A stretch of 64,000 nt of DNA from Bursaphelenchus xylophilus (Eukaryota > Nematoda > Chromadorea > Rhabditida > Aphelenchoididae): assembly GCA_904066235.2 (NCBI GenBank), contig CAJFCV020000002.1, positions 10,044,001-10,108,000 on the forward strand, in the 5' to 3' direction. Each line of letters begins with the position of its first letter. Position 1 is the first letter of the stretch. The notes beneath the pieces are model-generated. The model made no database searches. It had not been told where the DNA came from and worked only from the letters and a program-made list of their open reading frames with translations. Below are positions 23,201-32,600 of this stretch, piece by piece. The translations under genes and the position numbers were made by a program.

Positions 23201-26200
23201 AGTTTAATTGCGGTCTTTTGCGCCTTTATCGGTCTTGAAACGATTTTTTTTATCTTGGCATTCTGTTGCAAGGCAATTTTTTGGTTAAGAAATGGATGTG
23301 GTTGATTTTGAACACTCTTTGAGGCAAATTAATGCAAAAAAAAAGTTTTTTGACTCTCACCACGATTCCCTGAATTTTTGGCATTCTGTTGCAAGGCAAT
23401 TTTGTTGGTTAAAAAATAGATGTGGTTGATTTTGAAAACTCTTTGAGGCAAATTAATGCAAAAAAAAGTTTTTCGACTCCCGCCACGATTCCCTGAATTT
23501 TTGGCATTCTGTTTCAACCCCCAAAATTGCTCTAAAATCGTATTTTTTAGTGTCTCGCATCGAAAGGAAGTACCGCTGTTGTCCAAACAACTACACACTA
23601 CTCGAATTTTACATCAATATCCAAAGAAAACCGCTTTATTACATCACCAACCTTATTACACCAACAGCTATCATCACATTCATCGCTATCATCGGGTTCT
23701 TCACATCAGCCACGGTGAACCAAATTCGTGCCGAAAAGATTACACTGGGAATTACTACGGTAAGAGAGTTTTGATTTTGGAGATTTAAAAAAAATCGAAG
23801 TTTTCGTTGCGAGACCAAAAAAATTCTTGAGTTGGCAATAAAATGAAAATTTTACTTTTGAATGTGAAAATTTAGCCTATGTAAATCATAATAGACTCAA
23901 ATTTAATAAGTTTTATTACTTTGGAAGTTTTCGTGGTGGGACCAAAAAACTTGATTTTAATTTTTGAATTTTTCTTATTATTAGGTTGATGCAAAAGGAA
24001 TTGCGGATTTTTTAATTTATTCGTATTTTTTTATAGGATAGCTCAATTCAAAAATGGAAAAAGGTATATAGTAGTAAATTTTAAGAGGATTTTTTCTGTA
24101 TATGTGCTATTCTTATAAAAGTTATCAAACGTTACCATAAGTTACCACGAAGGTACCCTAAACATGTTAGTACATTTTAAACCAATTTTTTTACATATTT
24201 TTTGCGGCTTTATCCATTTTTGAAAATATTTTGATAAAATACGTTATATTCTATCAAAAAACAAAAAAACCCCCATTTTTGGCAAAGCGTTAAAACGCTA
24301 TCCCAAAAATTCAAATTTCAGCAAATTTTACAAATCGTGTCATATCTTTTTTTTAATAAGTCCAAAATAAAAAATTCTTTTTGCTTTCGATTAGTAACAA
24401 CGTTTTTAAGGCTTTCGTGAAAAAAAGACATCAAAATCTTGAATTTTATTTTTTGGTCAAAAAATGTCAAAAAAATTAATTTTTTTGATTTTGATGTTTT
24501 TTGTCACAAAAATCTTAAAAATGTTGTTACTAATCGAAAGCAAAAAGAATTTTTTATTTTGGACTTATTAAAAAAAGATATGACACGATTTGTAAAATTT
24601 GCTGAAATTTGAATTTTTGGGATAGCGTTTTAACGCTTTGCCAAAAATGGGGTTTTTTTGTTTTTTGATAGAATATAACGTATTTTATCAAAATATGTTC
24701 AAAAATGGATAAAGCCGCAAAACAATATGTAAAAAAATTGGTTTAAAATATACTAACATGTTTAGGGTACTTTCGTGGTAACTTATGGTAACGTTTGATA
24801 ACTTTTATAAGAATAGCACATATACAGAAAAATCCTCTTAAAATTTACTACTATATACCTTTTTCCATTTTTGAATTGAGCTATCCTATAAAAAATACGA
24901 ATAAATTAAAAAATCCGCAATTCCTTTTGCATCAACCTAATATCATCGTTATCGTTTTGGCCAATCTTTTTAGGTCAAAGAAACTTTGCGGAAACGTATT
25001 TTACATCCAATTTTAGCTTCTCTCCATGTCCATTTTGATTTTCATGGTATCCGATAAAATGCCGTCAACTTCTTCGTTTGTACCGTTAATTGGTAAGTAG
25101 AACAATATATCCGTCTGTCGGGAAAATAATGAGCACAATGTCGTTGTGTCGCTGAACTGAAGAGTAATTTAATTTTTCCGCGACATAATTCATTTTCTCG
25201 GCGGCGATGCGATTTTCGATGCGACAGGATGCTCTTTATTTTCCCGACAAACTGATCATCCGTATTTTACAACATATTTTTTAAAAGATGTTTCCTCTTT
25301 TGAAACAATAGTTTTTGACCAACCCATCGATCGGTCGAAAAGAAAAAAAAACTTTTTTTAGGATGGTTCTACACCTCGATGATGTTACTCATCTCTCTGG
25401 GAACCTGGGCGTCCGCCGTTGTAATCTCCGTTCAGAAGAAGGGAATTATGGGCAAACGTCCACCAATGAGAACAATGAGATGGGCGAGGAAGCTGGGCAA
25501 ATTGCTCCAAGTGGAAATGCCGCTGCTGATGAAGCAGGCTTACGTGCTGAAAGCGAAGGTATATTTTAAATGTTTTTTGATGTGGATAACTGCGGGCAAC
25601 CAAAAGGGAGTACTAACCACAGATCGTAAAAAAAGTATATTTACTTTGGACCAAGACCGGGCCCTTATTGTTAGCAATTATGGAAACTCAAAAATTCTAG
25701 TAATGTTTCTATCACAAATGGTTCAGTGATCAGTGCCGGGAGCGTAATTCCGTCTATATGTGTATAGAAAAAGTCATTAGAAACGATATGGCTCGTTAAA
25801 TCAAGATGGGAACTCTTCAAGTTGTTTTTTAATAAAAAAAAGGAAGGTACCCCAAGTGCATGCAGGCTAACAGGGAAAGTATTCCAAGTGCGACGCTCAG
25901 ATTTTGATGAAACTTGGCACAAATTTAGAATAAGTTTTTCTAAGCTAACCGCGAGGATCCTAGCTCGCGCTTTGTAGAAACGACCGAGATTTTTAGATCG
26001 AAAGTCGGCGAAAATTTAGGACTTTTTGCCGAATTTCGGCACGAAAATTTTCATGCCTATTTCTTCCGTAAAAAATAATTTTTCTACAAACAATCAAATT
26101 TTTCCGCACGAAACTGTCAAAGTTATGGCCAAAAAGCGCGTTTCTCTCTGACCGCTCTCCACGTTTAGCGTGCTCTCTCGGCGGCAAAAATCGTTCGATA

Positions 26201-28962
26201 TCTCGGCGGCGCCCGCAAAGCGCGAGCTAAAACTTTCAGGAATTGATATTTAGTCCATGCCCGACGTGTGTGTAAAATTTAAAAAAATCTGTGCGTCGCA
26301 CCTGGAGTACTTCCCCTGTAAGATGTTTTGGAATTTATGGCTTAAGCCCAACGTGTGCGCGCAAAATTGATATAGAAAATCTGAGAGTCACACTTGGAAC
26401 ACTATCCTTCTTACAATAAGATTTATTGAAAAAATTGGTTTGAAATTTCTCCTTAAAAACAGTCTCAGGAAGTTCAAGATGCTTGAAAACGGACAGCCTT
26501 GTAAAAAATTTGTGGTTTTTGTCCAATCAGTCAAGAAAACGGTCGAAAAAGATTTCTCAGGCCTTCGGCCAACGTGATGAGTTCCCTGTCTGTTGCTGTT
26601 TTTCAATTCGACGTGAAAAAACTTGTTATTGAAACATAAATAACATGGCAGAACGTATTTTACAACCATAACATCCCAAGTAATGATTAACAAATTTTCA
26701 GCGACGAAAAACATTGTTCAACCTTCTCAGATCGAACGAGTTTTTCGGCGGGAAAAAGTCCAATTCTGACGATAAATTGGTATTAATTACAATTATTTTA
26801 AACTTTTACTAACATTTCCGCTAACAATTTACTAGCTGCAGAATTACTTTAACTCCTTCGACTCTCCTTTACCTATTACTCTTTATTTTCGGCTAGAAAA
26901 TTGTATGAAAAGCCTAAAATACGCGCATTTTCAGCAAGAAAAATTGATGAAACAGAACTCGCAGCGGCGTGGGTCGCTTTGGGCGAGGTCTTGGCAAAAA
27001 CTGAGCAACTCGAGATCCGCGACACCCGGCACAAATTCAACGTTAGTGCCGCCGAGTAGTGATGGTAATAATATCGGACTGACGAGATTAGCGTCTTTCC
27101 AACGACAACAACAACAAATGGAATTGTCGGCGCTGTCTGTTGGTGAGTAGAGCGTGGTGATTCGTGCTATTTACAGTTGTTATCGAGTGGTTTAATAACC
27201 TTTTTTTTTGCTTTTTATAATCCATTCAAGCTATTTTAGTGATGTTTTGAATATGTTCTTTGCAAGGGAAGCCTTCAAATGGGGTTTTTTTTTGATAAAA
27301 AGTTTTAAAAAAAGGAATGTTTTTTGCTTATTTCGGTGTTAAAATCTTTCAAACTCAATGAGTAACAATGCAGATTGTAAGATATATCATTATATCTAGA
27401 TATAATAATATATTGTACCACCTTGTACTATACAGTACCATGTGCAAAAAACACATTTTTGAGAAGTGCTGGGCTTCAAATCAACAGCATTAACGCGTTA
27501 TGGCTCTATTTTTACCTCGTGCTATATAGTACCACCTCGTACCATACAGTACCAAGCGCTAAAAACATGTTGTTTGAGCAGTACTATGCACCAAACCAAC
27601 AGCATTAACATCTGAATGCATAATTTTTAATTGTACTATCCTGCATGGGGGCAAAAACGTCCTGGGGACAAAACCGGTGTGGGGACAAAAAAATAAAAAA
27701 AGTGGGGACAAAAACGTCTTGGGGACAAAACCGTCCTGGGGACAGAACCGGTCTGGGGACAAAAAGGCTCGAAAAAAGTGGGGACAAAACCGTCTTGGGG
27801 ACAAAACCGGGGTGGGGACAAAACCGGGCCCAATCGCCACCTTCCTTAGAATTAGCAAAGATTCGTGTTATGCATTGCACAGAATTCAATGTTTGGTGGT
27901 TAGCCTCTAAAGTCATCATTTGGGGGCTACTCCTTACCCATCTATAAGGAAAAATTTTGTATGACATCCGCAATTCTGTTTCACCGAGATCTGAATGGAA
28001 TTTCTAACACTCCCTAACTGTGCCGTTCCTCTTCTACTCCCTCGAACCTAACCCTCCGTACGTTTGCTCTGACTCTGTCGCTTCTTTCTTCCGACTTTCC
28101 TCTCTTTCCCAAGGTGTTCTGAGCACTGACGATGTCCGATTCGCAGATGAGGGTGACGAAGATCTGATCGTGGACGACTGGGAAGGGACGCCGGTTCCGG
28201 CGACGCCAACACGGCTTCAGCCCAATGGGGAGGTCTGGCCACCGGAGCCGCCCGAATCTCCGCCAAGGAGATCGCATAGCGCGGCGACCGCGCCACTTGT
28301 AAGAGCGATGAGTCGGAAAGCGACGATTATTCCGGAGATTTCACTGGATGGAAGTGAGTTTAATGAGATGAATTTCTCATTAAAATGGCCTCTAAAAAGC
28401 GTATATAGCTCAGGACTTATAAATCTTTGTGTGTCCAGAAAATGTGTCATGATGACATTTGTTTAAAACCTTCCTATGATATAAAAAACGGCTGTGAATG
28501 GCTACTAGTACTTTCTAGAGTACCACAAAAAAAATCGGTCTTAAAAATTTCGTAATTCGCAATTTGGATGACGGATTTTCTGGATTTTTTTCGCGACGGG
28601 AACTTTGCAATGCCCAAAATTGTTTGACTTGCTCTAGAGAGTACTTCTAGCCATCTACAGCCGTAGCTTTTACCACTGGAACATTTTGAACCGCTGTCAT
28701 CGTGACACATTTTCTGGACATGCAAAGATTTATAAGCTGCGAGCCATACGTATGTCAATCTCTTTCAGACCCAACAATAACCCTTCCACAAGGCCAGCAA
28801 CGAACCTTGGCCGAAATTGAGTACGATTGGCTCGCAGAAGTGATTGAAAGGATATTCCTCCTCATTTTTATCATCCTATTCCTCATTTGTGGAGTGGGAA
28901 CGAACATGTTTGGCTTCTACCACTGGATGATGACCAAACAGATCGATAAAATCGTTCAGTAA
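20291..28962 (+). CDS. Cys-loop ligand-gated ion channel subunit, nicotinic receptor alpha type (606 aa)
   Basis: Exons: 20291-20348, 20857-21050, 21099-21143, 21217-21326, 22147-22300, 23040-23175, 23551-23759, 25017-25092, 25362-25558, 26935-27142, 28114-28353, 28769-28962; 606 residues in one frame. Residues 1-19 form a signal peptide. The ligand-binding domain has WTPDTTLYN and GSWTHDN, and the Cys-loop runs from C175 to C189 with the canonical 13-residue spacing. Vicinal cysteines C242-C243 mark an alpha-type, agonist-binding subunit. M1 spans about 262-287, M2 about 295-316 (preceded by E294, no PAR insertion, so cation selectivity is expected), M3 about 328-352, a long cytoplasmic loop follows, and M4 is about 571-595. 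The M2 sequence GITTLLSMSILIFMVSDKMP recalls the nematode DEG-3-like group, but I cannot name the orthologue. The introns host several transposable elements. It should act in the plasma membrane of neurons or muscle. Confidence 0.92.
20630..20860 (+). repeat. Direct duplication in channel intron 1
   Basis: Two copies, about 115 bases each, of a segment containing TTTTGGGTCCCACC.CGAAAAC and TGAAAGGTC.CAAAACT lie in tandem. Confidence 0.6.
21352..22145. mobile_element. Mariner-like MITE interrupted by a hAT-like MITE
   Basis: AGTCTGGGGAAAATAATGAG and the following GAGCACTCTGTCGCTGCGCC mark the left half of a mariner-like MITE in channel intron 4. Sequence after 22107 (TGCGCCAAACAAAAAATA) may be its displaced remainder; the right end is not clear. 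Confidence 0.4.
21470..22099. mobile_element. hAT-like MITE with 8-bp target duplication
   Basis: 630-bp element with ends TAGAGGTGGCAATCGGGC and GCCCGATTGCCACCTCTA. The flanking sequence GGTTTAGC is repeated exactly on both sides (21462-21469 and 22100-22107), the 8-bp duplication of hAT transposons. The ends are GC-rich (GGCCGGGCC) and the interior AT-rich and non-coding. Confidence 0.85.
22499..22655. mobile_element. Mariner-like MITE
   Basis: The left end TCAGTCTGTCGGGAAAATAA follows TA (22497-22498). The right end CATTATTTTCCCGACAAGC is slightly eroded. In channel intron 5. Confidence 0.7.
23257..23515 (+). repeat. Tandem direct repeat of about 124 bp in channel intron 6
   Basis: Two full units and a partial third begin TGGCATTCTGTT and include ATGTGGTTGATTTTGAA and GAGGCAAATTAATGC. 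Confidence 0.65.
23981..24940. mobile_element. 960-bp palindromic mariner-derived element
   Basis: The ends TTAGGTTGATGCAAAAGG and complement, together with inner AATTGCGGATTTTTT, resemble the terminal repeats of irritans-type mariner elements (TTAGGT...AATTGCGGATT). TA flanks both ends (23979-23980 and 24941-24942). The element is one long inverted repeat with arms of about 450 bp and a short centre near 24460-24490, so its RNA would form a long hairpin. It sits in channel intron 7 and has no transposase. Confidence 0.85.
25110..25256. mobile_element. Mariner-like MITE
   Basis: Ends TCCGTCTGTCGGGAAAATAA and TTATTTTCCCGACAAACTGA, beginning 17 bases after exon 8 of the channel gene. Inner arms GAGCACAATGTCG and GCGACAGGATGCTC. 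Confidence 0.7.
25871..26318. mobile_element. Harbinger-like MITE
   Basis: 448-bp element in channel intron 9, ends CAGGGAAAGTATTCCAAGTG and GGAGTACTTCCCCTG, flanked by TAA (25868-25870 and 26319-26321). Confidence 0.8.
27400..27620. repeat. Palindromic GTACTATATAGTAC-like motifs in channel intron 10
   Basis: Variants of GTACTATACAGTACC and GTGCTATATAGTACC recur with the spacers AACAGCATTAACG and AAAACACAT/AAAACATG. The same motifs form the core of the foldback element at 33421-34859. Confidence 0.65.
27645..27830 (+). repeat. Minisatellite, GGGGACAAAACCGT units
   Basis: About nine imperfect units of 15-25 bases built on TGGGGACAAAACCG(T/G) in channel intron 10. Apparent proline-rich reading frames on the opposite strand arise from the repeat. 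Confidence 0.8.
28408..28745. mobile_element. Inverted-repeat element in channel intron 11
   Basis: Arms GACTTATAAATCTTTGTGTG/TCCAGAAAATGTGTCATGATGA and their complements near 28690-28745 bracket a centre that itself has inverted ends (ACGGCTGTGAATGGCTA / TAGCCATCTACAGCCGT). Confidence 0.55.
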
Positions 28963-29084
28963 TCAAATTGAGAACGCCAGAAAAGACTCGGTGCATTGTA
29001 TTTCCGCTGATCTCACAAATCCTTACACGCCATGAACTTTACATACATTTTTTAAGTCTTGAATTTTTGATTTTAATAAATTTG

Positions 29085-29090
29085 AATTAT
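29085..29090 (+). terminator. Polyadenylation signal of the channel gene
   Basis: AATAAA, 122 bases after the stop codon, in an AT-rich context. Confidence 0.6.
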
Positions 29091-29344
29091 AGCTATTTCT
29101 TTGAGAACCCTGCTAGTTTTTTTAAAACTTTATTAACTTCAAACCGGTTGATATGTTAAGTGTGGACGGGAAATGCAACAAAGAGAAATGGGGTTACGAA
29201 AAGACGGTGGGGGTGATACCCGTGTTTGTGGTCTTAAAGCGGCTTGGATCACACAAATAAGTCGAGTCAAAATTGTACAGTAAGAGGGCTGAGATTACAG
29301 TCAACAACAAGATAGAAATCTACTCGGGTCTATGGGGAAATGAA

Positions 29345-29565
29345 AAGATTACATAAAAGGGGGCGTGGCTCCGATGAAAGTGGGCGGAGCTTCGGTTGAA
29401 TAGGGCGGAGCCAAAGAAAACGGAAGACAAGTGGGCGGGGCCTCAATGACAGTAGGCGGAGCCTGGAAAGATGGAAGACAAGTGGGCGGAGCTTCAAGAA
29501 AGCTAGGTGGAGCCTCAAGAAAAGTGGGAGGAGCCTGAAGAAAAGTCCACGGGGCGTCAAAGAAC
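29345..29565. repeat. Minisatellite of GTGGGCGGAGC units between two convergent genes
   Basis: About seven to eight imperfect units of roughly 28-30 bases (AAGTGGGCGGAGCCTCAAGAAA and variants) lie between the channel 3' end and the protease stop codon at 29601. The proline/leucine-rich frames across it are repeat artefacts. Confidence 0.8.
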
Positions 29566-29600
29566 AACCCTGTCACGTGGATTTCGTAGCCTATCATAGC

Positions 29601-32600
29601 CTAAGGCCCAACAGTGTCAATGCCATTAAAGAACTCAAAATATTTCAAATGCCTCAGCGACTGAGCATTATCGACTTCAGTTGCATTCTTCTCCTCCTCG
29701 CTGACACAAATCCGGTCGCCCGAGAAAGCAGCACGAGGAAAGAAGGAGTCAGTGCAGTCCGAAGAGGTCTGATTGAAACGCTCCACTTGGTGCTCGGTTT
29801 CGGACTGGATTTCCTCTTGTCTGAAAAATAAGGTTAAGTTGTGAGATCAGTATGTTTAATTTTTGCAATTTTTAAGGTTTTTTTGGGAGTCTTGCTAATT
29901 TTAAGCAGTGAGGGGAACACTTGACCCAGATTTTAAATTGTTGTTAAAAAGGGGAAAATGGACTTTTTTAAAACGGTTTTGATGCATCAAGCACAACATA
30001 AAACTTTTTCAAAGACTTTTTTATGGAGTTTTGCGAATATTAAGCTGTGAGGAAAACACTTGACCCAAAACAAAACTTGTTGTCGAACCGCAAAAAAGAC
30101 AATTTTTAAATGGCTTTGATGCATCAAGGCATAAAAACGACATAAAAAAGCAGCTAAGCAATGAGGGAAACACATGACCCAAAATTTTTATTTTGCATTT
30201 TGTGTCAAAAATCTCCGCGCATGTGCTACAGTTTTCAAAAAGCTATGTATACAAAAATCGGAGTTCCCCTTACCGTTTAGGATCCACGCAAACATAGTCA
30301 TAAGCGTCGATGGCGCGCCAAATTTTGCCAGTTCGGCAAGAATTTGCTCCAAAAGTTTTTCCATCGGAATAGAAATGCTGTCTTGCCACTTGACGACGGA
30401 GATCGGACTCATCGATCTCCCTGTCCTTGTCCAAACAAACATGTTGAATGCCGGCTGTGGGCTCCTTCAGACGACTGGCAACTTCGCCGAGACGACACTC
30501 CGTCTGAAAAAAGAGCGTTATGATCGGTATTTGGAGAGAAAATGCACCGTGCAGAGAACGCAAAAGATTTTTTTGCACGGTTCAAAAAAGAAAGAGATTG
30601 GAATTCTCCTGCACAGTGCGGGGGAGAAATCATGGAAATTTATCGCACTGTGCGGCTTCTTTTTTTGAATTTTGCACGGTGCGGCGAAAAAATCACGAAA
30701 AACATATCGCACTGTGCGGCTTCGTTTTAATTCTTGCACAGTGCTGTAAAGAAAAAAACTTGAAAATTTCTGCACTGTGCGGTAAAAAAATCATTCGAAT
30801 TTATCGCACTGTGCAGTTACTTTTTTCTTTTGAATTTTTGCACAGTGCAGAAAAGAAAGAGATTGAAAATTTCCCGCACAGTGCGGTGAAAAGAATCACA
30901 AAAATACGTCGCACTGTGCAGTTTATTTTATCTAATTTTTGCACGGTGCGGCAAAAAAATTTGATAATTCGATTGCACAGTGCAAACGAAAGTGACATCG
31001 CAAAAATTGTGCACAGTGCGGAAAGAACTTGAAATTTGCTTGCACAGTGCGGTAAAAAGAACCTAAAAATATGTCGCACTGTGCGGAATGTTTTTTTTCT
31101 AATTTTTGCACGGTGCGGTAAAAAAAATTTATAGTTTGATTGCACAGTGCAAAATGAAAAAAAAAACGAATTACCGGTGAAAAAGTGGAGCTGATCGTGA
31201 TATCCGCATCCGTCGCATAAACCTTCTTCACACTAACTCTCAACGCTTGGAATCGCCCATTAATGGTAACATCCAGAAATTTGACCCATTCCGTCCCTTC
31301 CGTCAGCTCGTAATAATCCTGCGCCTGACTCAACAACACACTGTAATAACTCTCTCCGGCCCGCTGAACTCGATGAATTAGGACACTGGCTTGCCCGATT
31401 CCTCGATCAAAGTTGTGGGGGGTCCGCAGTTCGACGGTGTAAAAGTTGCGAGGATTGGTTCGGTCGTACGGAATCATAACAAACAACCAGCCTCTAGTCG
31501 CGTTATGTGCGACACTGAGAGAAGACAGTCTGAGAGTGTAATTTTGCCGTCCATCGTGGCCAAAGTAGAGCATTCGATCCATGGGAAGCCAGCCGAGAAA
31601 GTCCAAATGAGCTCCGTTCAGGCCGGGACCCGCCATTCCGAAGGGCGACAGATGCATGTAGGCGTTGGCCGTGCTCATCAAATCGTAGCGATCGTCGTAT
31701 TCGCCGTTCAGCGCGTAGGGAAACACCTGGAAATAGAATTTTTTTGAGATTTGAGATTTTTTGGAATGAGGAGAAGACTTGACTCAAAGGGCGATTTTTT
31801 TTTCATTGTGATAAAATGCGCTGCAAAAAATTAACACTTTCTTAAAAATTAAGTTAAAAAAATGAATTTAATGCAGCATAAATGCTATCGCTGGTATTTT
31901 AAAAAAATTGGGTCAAGTGTTTCCCTAATATCAAATATCAAAAAAATCTAAAAAAAATACTTTTTTGACTCTCTCCATGTCCTAGATCCCTAAAATTAAT
32001 TTTTTTTCAGTAATTTTTCGTTGGGTCAAGTGTTCTCCTCGCAGCAAAAATTTTGCCAAACAGTCGAAAAAATTGCAAAACCCAAAAATATAAAATAAAC
32101 TCACTCTAATCTTCCGATCACTGTATGAGTGCCCAATAAAGAACGAATGAACCATTTCATGAGTCAAAACACTTGGGAACATCATCTGTGGCGTCAACAA
32201 AACTCCATATTTCTTCCCATAAACCGCCGTTGTGCCTCCATTCACGATTGTAATTTTTTGTCGATGGGTTACAACTCCATTTCGTTCCGCTTCTTTCACA
32301 CACAGCTCTTTGATCTTGTCGAAATACTAAATTTGAAAATTTGAAGTTTAAACGAGATTCGCTTACCTCAAAACTGCTTTCACTGCCCAGCTTGAGGGCG
32401 GTTTGGATGTTGGTGAGACGGAGGATTTCCTTCTGTTTGAAGGGCAATTGGAACCAGCCATGAACATCGGTCCCGTCGATTGTGTAGACGCCGTTGGAAA
32501 CTTGCTCAAAATAACTGCGAATGGAATCTGAAAAAAAAGAAATTATATTTTTTCGACGTTCGTATGTTTATTTTTCTGATGTCGCATCGATTTTTTTTAT

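Noticed and set aside
27605..27973. Open frames with FCPQDGFVP-type repeats
   Set aside because: Generated by the GGGGACAAAACCG minisatellite inside a channel gene intron.
29330..29597. Proline-rich open frames over the GTGGGCGGAGC minisatellite
   Set aside because: Period and composition come from the DNA repeat; there is no conserved start or neighbouring exon.
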